Shown one piece after another: positions 6,901-15,888 of a DNA stretch of 64,000 bases. Positions within the stretch are counted from its first letter, which is position 1, and every line of letters starts with the position of its first letter. The position numbers and the translations under genes were made by a program. The notes beneath the pieces are model-generated. The model searched no databases, was not told where the DNA came from, and saw nothing but the letters and a program-made list of their open reading frames with translations. Origin of the DNA: Nonomuraea typhae (GTDB lineage Bacteria > Actinomycetota > Actinomycetes > Streptosporangiales > Streptosporangiaceae); assembly GCF_009760925.1 (NCBI RefSeq), contig NZ_VRLV01000006.1, positions 370,254-434,253 on the forward strand, read 5' to 3'.

Positions 6901-8815
6901 CCACGTACTCGCCCAGCCGTTCCGCGCTGGGCGAGAACACCCGTCCGCCGTTGCGGCGGGCCACCTCGTCCACGAACTCGCGCAGCCGGTCGTCGGCGGC
7001 CAGCATGAAGACGTTGATCGTGGCGCGGCGCCTGGTCATCTTGTCCACCTCGGCCAGCGTCAGCTCCAGCGTCTCGTGCGAGGGCGGCCACTCGAAGGCC
7101 GAGCGGCCGTTGCGCATCAGGTGGGCGGTGGGCTCGCCGTCGGTGACCACGAGCACGACGGGCTCGAAGTCGGGGTGGCGGTCCAGGTGGCGGCCGGCGA
7201 TCAGCAGCGCGTGGTGGAGGTTCGTGCCCTGGACCATGTCCCAGTCGAGCCCGGCCAGCTCGTCGGGCTGCAGCACTCGCGCGTAGTTGGAGAAGCCGAT
7301 GATCTGCACGGCGTCCTGCGGGAACTTCGAGGCCACCAGCGCCTGCAGGGCGAGCGCCGTCTGCTTGGCCGCCGCCCAGGTGCCGCGCAGCGCCATCGAG
7401 TAGGACAGGTCCACCAGCAGGCAGACCGCCGCCGCGGTGCGCCGCTCGGTCTCGGCGACCTCGAAGTCGTCCACGGACAGCTTCAGCGCCCCGCCGGTCC
7501 TGCCGCCGTTGCGGATGCCGTTGACCAGCGTGCGCACCACGTCGATGGGCTGCTCGTCGCCGAAGCGCCACGGCCGTGAAGCGCCGGTCAGCTCCCCGGC
7601 GGAGCCGGCGTCGTGCTGGTCGTGGTCGCCGCGGCGGCCGGCGTCGAGGGAGGCGAAGACCCGGCGCAGCGCGGTCTCGCCGAGCCTGCGCACGGCCTTC
7701 GGGGTCAGCTCCAGCTTGCCGCGCCGGCGCAGCAGATAGCCCTGCTCCTCCAGCTCGCGCTCGATGCGGCGCAGCGCGTCCAGATCGTCCACGGCCGAGC
7801 GGCCCAGGGCGCGGCGGACCGCGGCCTCGTCGATGTCGTCCAGGCGGGCGCCGGGGTAGTCCTGGCGCAGCGCCGCCTCCAGCTGGGTGAGGTCGGCCAG
7901 CTCCTCCAGGGCCGTGACGGCGTCGCCCATGCCGAGCGGCTCGTCGCCGGTGAGGCGTTCCGGGGTGTTCCAGGCCAGGTCGGGGCGCCGGGAGGTGAGG
8001 GCGTCGCCGAGGCGGCGCATCTGCTCGCCGAGGCCGGCCTGCTCCAGCGTCTGGTTGATGAGGTTGCTCAGCTCCTCGCGCTGGCGCGGGGTCATCGAGG
8101 CCAGCATGCGCTGGGTGGCGGCGGCCCGGCGGGCCAGGATGTCGACGAGCTCCTCGAGCGTGCGCGGCTTCTCCGGGAACATGTCCCCGTACGCGGCCAT
8201 GAACTGCTCGAAGTCCTGCTGCGTGTGCTCGCCGCGGGCGTCCCGCTCCAGCATGTCGTTGAGCGCGGCGACCATCTGGCGCACCCGCTCCATGGCCGCC
8301 GGGTCGGGGTTGGCCAGCGCGTCGCGCAGGCCGCGGAACTGGGTGTCCAGCACCTCGCGGCGCAGCAGGTCACGCAGTTCCTCGAAGGTCTGCCTGGCCG
8401 CCGCCGAACGCCACTCGTAGCCGGTCAGCTCCTGGATCGCGCTGGCGGTGTCGTCGGGCAGGGCGTCCAGCTCGGCCTCACGCATCCTGGCCGCGTCGGA
8501 CGGGTCGGGGAACAGCTCGGCGCGCTCCTGGCCGATGGCCTTGTCCAGCAGCGCGCGGGCCTTCTCCAGGGTGCCGTCCAGGCGGCCGCTCTCCCGTAGT
8601 TCCCGGCGGCGGCGCCGTACCTCGCGGAGCATCTCGTCGAGGCCGCGGCGCTCGCGGGCGCCCGGGAGGCCCCGTTTGAGGAGATCGCGCAGGGCGTGCA
8701 CGGGCGTGGAGCCGGACAGGATCGCATCGCCCATCTCATCCAGTGCCGCCCGCACGTCGTACGGCGGCGCTAGGGGGTCCGGGCCTTCCTGATACTCGCC
8801 ATAGCGGTATGCCAC
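6866..8815 (-). CDS. VWA domain (CoxE/Mg-chelatase D-like) protein
   Basis: A 649-residue protein. Residues 1-440 are charged, helical and coil-rich, without a known catalytic motif. A von Willebrand factor A domain follows from about 455 to the end. The MIDAS metal site is intact: DLSYS (about 465-469), the GTN threonine, and TDGEPT. Such proteins pair with MoxR/ChlI-type AAA+ ATPases as a chaperone or remodelling machine; the ATPase gene lies downstream in coordinates (9603-11030), upstream in transcription. The GTG start gives MAYRYGEY. The client is unknown. Confidence 0.85.
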   Translation of the reverse strand: MAYRYGEYQEGPDPLAPPYDVRAALDEMGDAILSGSTPVHALRDLLKRGLPGARERRGLDEMLREVRRRRRELRESGRLDGTLEKARALLDKAIGQERAELFPDPSDAARMREAELDALPDDTASAIQELTGYEWRSAAARQTFEELRDLLRREVLDTQFRGLRDALANPDPAAMERVRQMVAALNDMLERDARGEHTQQDFEQFMAAYGDMFPEKPRTLEELVDILARRAAATQRMLASMTPRQREELSNLINQTLEQAGLGEQMRRLGDALTSRRPDLAWNTPERLTGDEPLGMGDAVTALEELADLTQLEAALRQDYPGARLDDIDEAAVRRALGRSAVDDLDALRRIERELEEQGYLLRRRGKLELTPKAVRRLGETALRRVFASLDAGRRGDHDQHDAGSAGELTGASRPWRFGDEQPIDVVRTLVNGIRNGGRTGGALKLSVDDFEVAETERRTAAAVCLLVDLSYSMALRGTWAAAKQTALALQALVASKFPQDAVQIIGFSNYARVLQPDELAGLDWDMVQGTNLHHALLIAGRHLDRHPDFEPVVLVVTDGEPTAHLMRNGRSAFEWPPSHETLELTLAEVDKMTRRRATINVFMLAADDRLREFVDEVARRNGGRVFSPSAERLGEYVVSDFLRLRRAR

Positions 8816-8842
8816 CGTCCCACGCTAACCCGAGTTGCCCTG

Positions 8843-9544
8843 CTATGCGTCCCCGAAGACCTCCCATACGCTGAGCAGCTCGTTGCTGAAGGGGTTGTAG
8901 TGGACGGTGGCCAGTTTGGCGCCCTTGAAGACCTTGCCGAAGTCCTTGTTCGTGCAGCCCTTGGTCCCGAGGCCGCCCTGGTCGGCGTTGACCGGTTCGC
9001 CGGTCAGCCAGCCGTCGGCGCACTTCGCAGTGACCCGGTTGAACGTCAGGCGCCAGGTGTAGGTCAGGTGGCGGGCGCCGAGGCTGACGGTGTCGGCGTC
9101 CACCCGCTTGATCAGGCCCTTGGCGGACTTGGTGTACCACTGGGCGGGCTGGAACTCGCTGACCTTGATCGCCTTGCCGCCCGAGTAGGTGATCTTGACG
9201 GGGTTCGGGCCGAGCTGCAGGGTGAAGGCGAGGTCCTTCGGGGTGCAGCGGGTCGTGCCGAGACCGGCGGCGTCCTGGGCGGTGCGGCCCTCGGTCTCCT
9301 TCAGGCCGCAGGCGACGGTCAGGCGGCGGAAGGCGGCGCCGCCGTACCCGAGCCTGAGCTCCTTGGCGCCGGTCTTCGTGGCGAGCCTGTACCTCTTGCC
9401 GTCGCGGGTGGCCGTGATCGGCGTGATCCGCAGGGTGTTCGTGCCGTCGGCCCAAGCGTAGCCGTACACGGTCTGGCTGGTAGCCGCCTGTGCGGGCGTG
9501 GCCAGGGCGGCGACGGCGAGTGAGGCGATGAGAAGTGAGCGCAT
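8843..9544 (-). CDS. secreted protein with an internally repeated Cys motif, unknown function
   Basis: A 233-residue protein with a Sec signal peptide: MRS, then LLIASLAVAALATPAQA, cleaved after AQA near residue 20. The mature part shows two related halves, each with a Cys motif: GLGTTRCTPKDLAF and GLGTKGCTNKDFGK, each preceded by another Cys (VACGL; AKCAD). This suggests a duplicated domain with two disulfides. It lies between the AAA+ ATPase and VWA genes on the same strand and may be co-transcribed with them. No catalytic motif is visible. Confidence 0.7.
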   Translation of the reverse strand: MRSLLIASLAVAALATPAQAATSQTVYGYAWADGTNTLRITPITATRDGKRYRLATKTGAKELRLGYGGAAFRRLTVACGLKETEGRTAQDAAGLGTTRCTPKDLAFTLQLGPNPVKITYSGGKAIKVSEFQPAQWYTKSAKGLIKRVDADTVSLGARHLTYTWRLTFNRVTAKCADGWLTGEPVNADQGGLGTKGCTNKDFGKVFKGAKLATVHYNPFSNELLSVWEVFGDA

Positions 9545-9602
9545 TGGGCGGTCCCCCGGTGTCGTGAACTACCTCCTTCGACGCGGGGAACCGCCCGGTT
9601 GT

Positions 9603-11030
9603 TCACGTGCGGTAGACGTTGACCCCGTCGACGTCGTCCTTGGACAACCGGCGCATCAGGTACAGCCCCTCCAGGGCGAACTCCAGGGCGGCGGCGGCGT
9701 GGCCCGGCGACTCGTCCCCGGCGCCCATGCCCACCTTGGTCATGATCTTGGCCAGGCCCGAGACGGGGCCGATGCGGCGCAGCAGCTCGGCGGCCGGGAC
9801 CAGCTCGCCCGACTCGACCTGGCTGCCCTCGGCGAACTTGTCGGTCAGCGGCGCCAGGTCGGTGCCGCCCAGCCGGTTCCTGAACGTCTCCGCGGTCGCC
9901 CGGCGCAGCAGGTGCGCGAGGATCTCGGTCTCCCTGCCCTCCTCGCTGACCTCGAACTCCACCTTGCCGCGCAGCGTCGGGACCATGCCGGGCAGGTCGC
10001 AGACGCGGGCCACCGCGTGTTCCTCGCCGGTCAGGGCGGCCCGCCGTACGGCGGAGGCCGCGGTGGTCTCGGCGGCGGCGATGGCGAAGCGGGCCGAGAC
10101 GCCGGAGCGGGCGTCGACCGCCGTGGACTCGCGCACCAGGCGGGTGAACCGGGCGATCACCTCGATCAGGTGCTCGGGGATGTCGGCCCCGATGTCCGGC
10201 GTGGACTCCTGGCGGATGAGCGTGAGCTCGTCCTCGATCGTGCGCGGGTAGTGGGTGCGGATCTCGGCGCCGAAGCGGTCCTTCAGGGGCGTGATGATGC
10301 GGCCGCGGTTGGTGTAGTCCTCGGGGTTGGCGCTGGCGATGAGCAGGATGTCGAGCGGCAGGCGCAGGTTGTAGCCGCGGACCTGGATGTCACGCTCCTC
10401 CAGCACGTTGAGCAGCGAGACCTGGATGCGCTCGGCCAGGTCGGGCAGCTCGTTGACGGAGAAGATGCCGCGGTTGGTGCGCGGGACCAGGCCGTAGTGG
10501 ACGGTCTCCGGGTCGCCCAGCGTGCGGCCTTCGGCGATCTTGATCGGGTCGACGTCGCCGATCAGGTCGCCGACCGAGGTGTCGGGCGTGGCCAGCTTCT
10601 CGCCGTAGCGCTCGTCGCGGTGCTTCCAGGAGATGGGCAATTCGTCACCCATTTCCTGAAATTTCCGGATACAGGTGGTGCAGGCGGGCGCATACGGGTG
10701 ATCGTTGATCTCGCAGCCCTCGACCACCGGCGTCCACTCGTCGAGCAGGCCGGAGACCGTGCGGATGAGCCGGGTCTTGCCCTGGCCGCGCTCACCCAGC
10801 AGGACCAGGTCATGCCCGGCCAGCAACGCGCGTTCGAGATGCGGCAGGACCGTGTCGTCGAACCCCACGATGCCGGGAAACCGGGGCTCGCCTGCCCGCA
10901 GCCTGGTCAGCAGGTTATGGCGGACCTCTGCTTTGACACTGCGGTGAACGTGATCGCTCGCGCGCAGTTCGCGGAGAATTCGAGGCTGATGCACGGGATC
11001 GAGACTACGTCGCCCGGCAGCCGTTCGCAT
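9603..11030 (-). CDS. MoxR/Mg-chelatase I-type AAA+ ATPase
   Basis: A 475-residue ATPase. Walker A is LLGERGQGKT, the Walker B region is GIFSVNELPDL, and a sensor-1-like asparagine is in LLIASANPEDYTNRGRI, as in magnesium-chelatase I and MoxR proteins. An insert with two CxxC-like Cys (YAPACTTCIRK) follows the first strands, unusual and possibly metal-binding. The first gene of the unit ending with the VWA gene, it would power remodelling with that protein. The ATG at 11030 has no clear ribosome site and may be leaderless. A GTG 13 codons later is an alternative. Confidence 0.85.
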   Translation of the reverse strand: MRTAAGRRSLDPVHQPRILRELRASDHVHRSVKAEVRHNLLTRLRAGEPRFPGIVGFDDTVLPHLERALLAGHDLVLLGERGQGKTRLIRTVSGLLDEWTPVVEGCEINDHPYAPACTTCIRKFQEMGDELPISWKHRDERYGEKLATPDTSVGDLIGDVDPIKIAEGRTLGDPETVHYGLVPRTNRGIFSVNELPDLAERIQVSLLNVLEERDIQVRGYNLRLPLDILLIASANPEDYTNRGRIITPLKDRFGAEIRTHYPRTIEDELTLIRQESTPDIGADIPEHLIEVIARFTRLVRESTAVDARSGVSARFAIAAAETTAASAVRRAALTGEEHAVARVCDLPGMVPTLRGKVEFEVSEEGRETEILAHLLRRATAETFRNRLGGTDLAPLTDKFAEGSQVESGELVPAAELLRRIGPVSGLAKIMTKVGMGAGDESPGHAAAALEFALEGLYLMRRLSKDDVDGVNVYRT

Positions 11031-11142
11031 CGTACTGAGATTTCGGATCTTGACTATTGAGTGATGGTTGGTACGAGTGCTTGTGTCTCCAGTGGGGAGA
11101 ATCGGGCCTAGGGAATTAGTCATAGCAAGGGAGGCGAGACGC

Positions 11143-12321
11143 GTGGCCCTCATGACAAGTCGCTTCGCTGATGGCCTCGCCGTGGGATCCGACCTGGGCG
11201 CGACCGCCGAGCGCGCCGTGGGGCAGGCCCTGTCGAGGCTTGCCGACAAGGCCGACCTGGTCTGCTTCTTCATCTGCGGCGACGACCCCGACGACGTGGC
11301 CGAGGCCGGGCGGCGCGCCATGGCCCTCGCCCCCGGCGCGCACGTGATCGGCTGCAGCGCCACCGGCGTCATCGGCGACGGCCAGGGCATCGAGCTCGCG
11401 CCGTCCGTCAGCGCCTGGGCCGCCACTCTCGACGGCGCCCGCCTCACCACCTTCGCGCTGGAAACGCTGACCGCCGAAGACCGCTTCGTCGTCGTCGGCC
11501 TGCCGGAACGCAGCGCGGACGACCACGTCGCCGTCCTGCTGGCCGACCCGTACAGCTTCCCCACGGACGCCTTCGTCGAACGCTCCGTGGACGTGCTCGG
11601 CGACCTGCCGCTCATCGGCGGCCTGGCCAACGGGATGAGCGGGCGCGGATCGGTGCGCCTGTTCGCCGACGGCCAGGTCTACACCGAAGGCGCCATCGGC
11701 GTGCTCCTGAGCGGCGACGTGAACGTCAGCACCGTGGTCAGCCAAGGCTGCCGCCCGATCGGCCCCACCATGGCCGTCACCCGCGCCGAGGAGAACCTGC
11801 TGCTGGAACTCGCCGGCCAGCCCGCCCTGGCCCGCCTGGAGGACATCGTCAGCGAACTCGACGAGGACGACCGCGAACTCGTCGCCTCCGGGCTGCAGAT
11901 CGGGCTGGCCATGAACGAGTACGCCGAACGCCACGAACGCGGCGACTTCCTCATCCGGGGCGTGCTCGGCATCGACCCCGACCGCGAAGCCGTGGCCATA
12001 GGGGACGTGGTCGAGGTCGGCCGGACCGTGCGTTTCCAGGTCCGCGACGCCGCCACCGCCGACGAGGACCTCTACGACCTGCTCGACGCCCACCGCGAGG
12101 AGATCGGCAAGGTCGACGGGGCACTGCTGTTCGCCTGCAACGGCCGCGGCTCGGCCATGTTCGGCACCGCCGACCACGACGCCGTCGCCCTGCGCGACAC
12201 CCTCGGCCACATCGGCATGGCCGGCTTCTTCGCCGCCGGCGAGGTCGGCCCCGTCGCCGGGCACAACCACGTCCACGGGTTCAGCGCCGCCGTCCTGGTC
12301 TTCTCCTCGGGCAGCCGGTAG
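11143..12321 (+). CDS. FIST N/C domain sensory protein
   Basis: A 392-residue protein with an N-terminal FIST domain (residues 1-215; VIGCSATGVIGDG, LIGGLANG) and a FIST_C domain (220-375; IRGVLGIDPDREAVAIGD, ALLFACNGRG, GFFAAGEVGPVAGHNHVHGFSAA). FIST proteins are predicted to bind small ligands such as amino acids in signal transduction. The GTG start at 11143 is chosen because of the ribosome site AGGGAGG eight bases upstream. It is transcribed divergently from the AAA+ ATPase gene. A TTGACT hexamer at 11050 could be part of its promoter. Confidence 0.8.
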   Translation: MALMTSRFADGLAVGSDLGATAERAVGQALSRLADKADLVCFFICGDDPDDVAEAGRRAMALAPGAHVIGCSATGVIGDGQGIELAPSVSAWAATLDGARLTTFALETLTAEDRFVVVGLPERSADDHVAVLLADPYSFPTDAFVERSVDVLGDLPLIGGLANGMSGRGSVRLFADGQVYTEGAIGVLLSGDVNVSTVVSQGCRPIGPTMAVTRAEENLLLELAGQPALARLEDIVSELDEDDRELVASGLQIGLAMNEYAERHERGDFLIRGVLGIDPDREAVAIGDVVEVGRTVRFQVRDAATADEDLYDLLDAHREEIGKVDGALLFACNGRGSAMFGTADHDAVALRDTLGHIGMAGFFAAGEVGPVAGHNHVHGFSAAVLVFSSGSR

Positions 12322-12332
12322 TCCACGGTGGT

Positions 12333-13190
12333 TCACATCGCGAACTCGGCGAAGAGCCGGTTGTTGACCTCGGTGTTCATGGGCTCGTAGAGGGCGTAGA
12401 AGTCCGCGCCGCACTCCAGGTCGTCGAGTGCCGCCTTGATCTCCTTCTCGAGGTACGGCCTGGCCTCGGCGGGGGAGAGCTCGGGCATGACGATCTCGCG
12501 GGAACCGGGCACGGGCGTCGTGAGGTTCTGCTGCTCGCCGAGCCTGCTCAGCTGGTCGTTGAACGGCTGCTGCGTGCTGAGTGAGATCTCGCGGGGACTG
12601 ATCTTGGGGACGAGGTACCCCAGGTCGCGCAGGCAGGTGGCCATGTCCTCGGCGAGGTCGACGGCCCAGGGGTTGTCGTTGATCTCGTTGGCGACGATGT
12701 CCCGCTTCGCCGCGCCGAACTGCTCGTAGAACTCCCTGCGGCTCTTGACGGTCTTGCCCAGCACCTTCTTGGCGGCCTGGACGAAGCACGTGACCTCGGC
12801 CTTCGCGTAGGAGTCGCGTTGCGCGGCGGAGAGCTTGCCGGAGATGTCCTCGTTGGGGTTGCGCTCGGTCTGGGAGCCGATCTGGGCCTTCTCTCTCGGG
12901 TAGACGTACGGCGCGAAGATCCCAAACCCGTATTTTTCGCGATATTTCCGCATCGCATGGTAGTCGCCGTTGAGCCGCTCGAGCTCGTCCCCGGACTTCC
13001 CCTTCTCCGGAGGCACGAACGCGATGTACTTGAAGCCGTGCTGCCTCATGCAGGCGGCCCGGATGGCCTCCATCCGGTGCTTCTTGTCCGCCGTCGCCGC
13101 CGGCTCGGGCAAGGCGCCGCCGGTGCCCGCGCAACCGGCCAGGGCGGTCAGCGCGATCGCGGCCAGGAACACCCTTCTGAGCATGGCCAT
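12333..13190 (-). CDS. lipoprotein, unknown function
   Basis: A 285-residue exported lipoprotein. A basic start MAMLRR is followed by a hydrophobic stretch and the lipobox ALAGC (Cys about 19). The mature protein is polar with three further Cys (AACMRQHG, EVTCFVQ, MATCLRD, then LECGAD), and the AAC/LEC pairs could form disulfides. It is third in an operon with a PadR regulator and a membrane protein: its ATG is 10 bp after that gene's stop. An alternative ATG is two codons further in (13184). No domain recognised. Confidence 0.75.
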   Translation of the reverse strand: MAMLRRVFLAAIALTALAGCAGTGGALPEPAATADKKHRMEAIRAACMRQHGFKYIAFVPPEKGKSGDELERLNGDYHAMRKYREKYGFGIFAPYVYPREKAQIGSQTERNPNEDISGKLSAAQRDSYAKAEVTCFVQAAKKVLGKTVKSRREFYEQFGAAKRDIVANEINDNPWAVDLAEDMATCLRDLGYLVPKISPREISLSTQQPFNDQLSRLGEQQNLTTPVPGSREIVMPELSPAEARPYLEKEIKAALDDLECGADFYALYEPMNTEVNNRLFAEFAM

Positions 13191-13199
13191 CCACGATAG

Positions 13200-14135
13200 C
13201 TAATCGAGCACGTGTTTCCGCTGCCGGAACGGGATGAACGCCGCCGCCGCGGTCAGCAACGCCAGCAGGGCCCAGTAGGCGAGGTGCTGCGAGGTCAGGC
13301 TCAGCCCGTCCTCCGGCAGCGTCAGCACCCCGAACGTCACGGAGACGACCCCCAGGTACAACGCGCAGCCCAGCGCCCACCGCAGATCCCGGGTCAGGTA
13401 GCCGGCCACCACCGCCCCGGCGAACAGGCCGAACTCCAGGACCATCCGGCTGAAGCTGATCACCGGCTGGCTGTCGTCCGGCATCCACGCCGGCCCGGCC
13501 CACGCGGCCACCGGCAGCGCCGCCCACCACCACCACGACCGCCGGCGCAGCGTAGCGCGGCCGGTCCCCAGCACGAGCAGCCCGACGATCATCAGCCCGT
13601 AGGCGGCGGCCACGGCCACGGGACTGCTGTCGGCGAACAACGCCCGGTCGGTGAGCACGCCCGGGGTCAGCGGCAGCAACGTCGGCTCGGCGAACTGCCA
13701 TCCGCCCGCGATGGCCACCGTCTTCATGCTCACGGCCGCCGTCAGCGGGATCGCCGGCCACACCCACGCCCGCAGGATCGCCAGCACGGACAGGGCCGAC
13801 AACGTTATCCAGAACGGAATCTCGGCGGCGAACGGCAGGATCGTCGCCAGGTTGCCCACGGCCACCGCGGCGAGGCCCAGGTGGAGCCCGTCCCGTGCCA
13901 CGTTGCCGTGCGTCAGCGCGATCACGCGGGCCCTGGCGCCGCCGATCAGCAGCCCGGCCGCCTCGCGCGCCGACGGCACCGCGCGGTCGGCCTCGGTGGT
14001 GGCCAGCAGCACGTCAAGCAGTTCGTCACCGTGTGCCCGCCGGTAGGAGGGCGGGTAGGCGCGCAGCAGCATGCGGTAATAGCGCTCCAGGCTGCGTGCC
14101 GGGCCGGACACGGTAGCCGTCACGCAGGCTCCCAT
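13200..14135 (-). CDS. multi-pass membrane protein of PadR-linked operon
   Basis: A 311-residue protein. Its N-terminal stretch ERYYRMLLRAYPPSYRRAHGDELLD is the cytoplasmic head commonly seen in actinobacterial membrane proteins encoded beside PadR regulators. About seven to eight membrane helices follow (residues 85-300). The start overlaps the end of the PadR gene by 16 bp, so translation is coupled. No transporter signature is visible, so a permease or stress-protein role is only a guess. Confidence 0.75.
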   Translation of the reverse strand: MGACVTATVSGPARSLERYYRMLLRAYPPSYRRAHGDELLDVLLATTEADRAVPSAREAAGLLIGGARARVIALTHGNVARDGLHLGLAAVAVGNLATILPFAAEIPFWITLSALSVLAILRAWVWPAIPLTAAVSMKTVAIAGGWQFAEPTLLPLTPGVLTDRALFADSSPVAVAAAYGLMIVGLLVLGTGRATLRRRSWWWWAALPVAAWAGPAWMPDDSQPVISFSRMVLEFGLFAGAVVAGYLTRDLRWALGCALYLGVVSVTFGVLTLPEDGLSLTSQHLAYWALLALLTAAAAFIPFRQRKHVLD

Positions 14136-14479
14136 GTGAGCCGCCAGCTGTTGGCCTTGTGCGGCGACAGCCGCCAGACCAGCTCCGCCGCCTCCTGCAT
14201 CCGCCTGGCCTCGGCCTCCACGAGGTTCTGCCCCTGCTCGGTGATCCGGAAATAGCGGCGATTGCGCCCGTTGACCGTCTCCTCCCGGTCCACGGTGATC
14301 ACACTGCGCTCGTGCAAACGTTCGAGGATGCCGTAGAGGGTGCCGACCGAGGGCCGGACCCGGCCGTGGGACAGCTCCTGGATCGCCTTGCTGATCGCAT
14401 GCCCGTGGAGAGGGCCGTTGAGCAGTGCGGTGAGCACGAAGAACATGGGCTCGCTGACTTCGGAGGTTCCCCTGGGCAT
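14120..14479 (-). CDS. PadR family transcriptional regulator
   Basis: A 119-residue winged-helix repressor with MFFVLTALLNGPLHGHAI, PSVGTLYGILERL and NGRNRRYFRITEQG, all diagnostic of PadR. The ATG at 14479 fixes the usual short length of about 110-120. It heads the operon with the membrane protein and lipoprotein genes, a common arrangement in which the ligand relieves repression. Palindromes TAACGTTA and TTCGTT-C-AACGAA lie immediately upstream in the divergent promoter region shared with the sigma factor gene. Confidence 0.9.
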   Translation of the reverse strand: MPRGTSEVSEPMFFVLTALLNGPLHGHAISKAIQELSHGRVRPSVGTLYGILERLHERSVITVDREETVNGRNRRYFRITEQGQNLVEAEARRMQEAAELVWRLSPHKANSWRLTWEPA

Positions 14480-14484
14480 AAAGC

Positions 14485-14506
14485 TAACGTTAATTCGTTC
14501 AACGAA
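14485..14506. promoter_or_regulatory. putative PadR operator in the padR/sigma divergent region
   Basis: TAACGTTA (14485-14492) is a perfect palindrome, and TTCGTT-C-AACGAA (14494-14506) is a perfect 6-1-6 inverted repeat. They start 6 bp upstream of the PadR start codon. Further AACGTT and AACG copies follow to about 14527. The position fits autoregulation and possible control of the divergent sigma factor operon. Confidence 0.5.
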
Positions 14507-14581
14507 GTGTCCGCAACGTTCGTAACGCTCTGTCGGCGACCGTCCAAGCAAGGGTGTTGACCGACGAGAGGAGTACGGCCG

Positions 14582-15115
14582 GTGATCGCAACCGATCCCG
14601 AGGCCTTCGAGGCCTTCTACCGCCGGCACGTCGAGGCGATCACGCGATTCCTGGCTCGCCGGGTGGACGACCCGCACACGGTCGCCGACCTGGTGGCGGA
14701 GGTGTTCGTCGCGGTGCTCGACTCGGCGCACACCTACCGGCCGGGCCTGGGCAGCGAGATCGCGTGGTTGTACGGCGTGGCGCGCAACACGCTGTCGGCC
14801 GAACGGCGCCGGGCCGTCAAGGAGTCCAGGCTCGCCGTCCGCCTGCAGGGGCGGCGGCTGCTGGAACCCGACGACGTCGCCCGGATGGAGGAGCGCATCG
14901 ACGCGGAGAGCACGGCGCGGCGGGCGTTCACCGCCATGGCCGGGCTGCCCGAGGGCGAACGAGCGGTGCTGGAACTGGTCGCGATCGACCAGCTCACGGT
15001 CACCGAGGCGGCCGCCGCCCTCGGCATCCGGCAGGTGACCGCCAGAGTCCGGCTCCACCGCGCCCGCGCGGCGCTCAAGGACGTGCCTCTCGTCATGGAA
15101 GGAACCATCGGATGA
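14582..15115 (+). CDS. ECF-type RNA polymerase sigma factor
   Basis: A 177-residue sigma-70 family protein. Region 2 (residues 5-75) shows DLVAEVFVAVLD and IAWLYGVARNTLSAERR. Region 4 (about 115-170) shows LPEGERAVLELVAIDQLTVTEAAAALGI and RVRLHRARAAL. The GTG start follows GAGAGGAG. Its stop overlaps the ATG of the next gene (ATGA), the usual coupling between an ECF sigma and its membrane-bound partner. It is divergent from padR. Confidence 0.9.
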   Translation: MIATDPEAFEAFYRRHVEAITRFLARRVDDPHTVADLVAEVFVAVLDSAHTYRPGLGSEIAWLYGVARNTLSAERRRAVKESRLAVRLQGRRLLEPDDVARMEERIDAESTARRAFTAMAGLPEGERAVLELVAIDQLTVTEAAAALGIRQVTARVRLHRARAALKDVPLVMEGTIG

Positions 15116-15720
15116 GTTTCGAGGAGCGTCTGCTCATGGAGCTGAAGAACGAGATCGCCGCCCGGCGGCGCAAGAAGATCGTCCGTCGCGTGCTCGCCGG
15201 AGCGGCGGCGGCCGGAGTGGCCGCGGCGGTCGTGATCGGCGGGCCGCAGGTGTTCGGCGGCGGGTCGCCCGCCTACGCGCTGACCAAGGCGGCCGACGGC
15301 ATCTACGTCCAGGTGCACGAACTCCGCGACGCCGGCAATCTGGAGGCCGACCTCGCCGCCCTGGGCGTCACGGCTGACGTCTCCTACCTCGGCAAGGGCA
15401 AGCGTTGCGCCCCCGGCCGGGGCGCGAACGTCGGCGTGGCGGGCTCGGCCGAGGCGGTGACCCCCACGCGGAAGGGCATCAGGATCGTCCCGGCCAAGGT
15501 CGGCAAGGGGCAGACCGTGGTCCTGGAGTTCGCCGAGGACACCGGGCCGGACACGGCCCGGCCGAAGGTGGCGTGGACCTTTACCGGACGGCTCATGGAC
15601 GGCCCGATCAAGCCCTGCCAGGAGGTCGACGACCCGAGCTGGAACGACATCGGCGGCCCCGAGGGCCAGCCGCCGGCCCATCTGCGCGGAGACGAGAAGC
15701 AGCCGCCCGCGGGGAACTAG
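15112..15720 (+). CDS. membrane protein coupled to the ECF sigma factor, anti-sigma-like
   Basis: A 202-residue protein with a short cytoplasmic N-terminus (MSFEERLLMELKNEIAARRRKK), one membrane helix at about residues 25-45, and an exported domain of about 150 residues with two Cys. The ATGA overlap with the sigma gene suggests stoichiometric expression and a role in controlling the sigma factor. It lacks the HxxxCxxC zinc anti-sigma motif and its cytoplasmic part is too short for a classical anti-sigma domain, so the regulatory role is inferred only from context. Confidence 0.7.
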   Translation: MSFEERLLMELKNEIAARRRKKIVRRVLAGAAAAGVAAAVVIGGPQVFGGGSPAYALTKAADGIYVQVHELRDAGNLEADLAALGVTADVSYLGKGKRCAPGRGANVGVAGSAEAVTPTRKGIRIVPAKVGKGQTVVLEFAEDTGPDTARPKVAWTFTGRLMDGPIKPCQEVDDPSWNDIGGPEGQPPAHLRGDEKQPPAGN

Positions 15721-15810
15721 GCCCCCGCGGCTCACGGGGCCTGGTGAAACGGTCCAACCGGTATCGGGGTGGCGGGGCCGTACCTATGTGGTCGTCCGTG
15801 GGTCTGAGCA

Positions 15811-15840
15811 GCCCAAAGGGCAACGCCGTACCCTTTGGGC
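15811..15840. promoter_or_regulatory. perfect 10-bp inverted repeat upstream of the ROK gene
   Basis: GCCCAAAGGG (15811-15820) pairs exactly with CCCTTTGGGC (15831-15840) across a 10-base loop. It lies 90 bp after the sigma operon and 48 bp before the ROK start. It may be a terminator for the sigma operon, though no strong T-run follows, or the operator of the ROK regulator. Confidence 0.55.
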
Positions 15841-15888
15841 GCATTGGGTCTTGTGTCGGGGTTTCTGGTGATTAGTTTCAGTCTCACC

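Noticed and set aside
15112..15720. Zinc-binding anti-sigma factor (ZAS)
   Set aside because: No HxxxCxxC motif and a very short cytoplasmic part; kept as sigma-coupled membrane protein.
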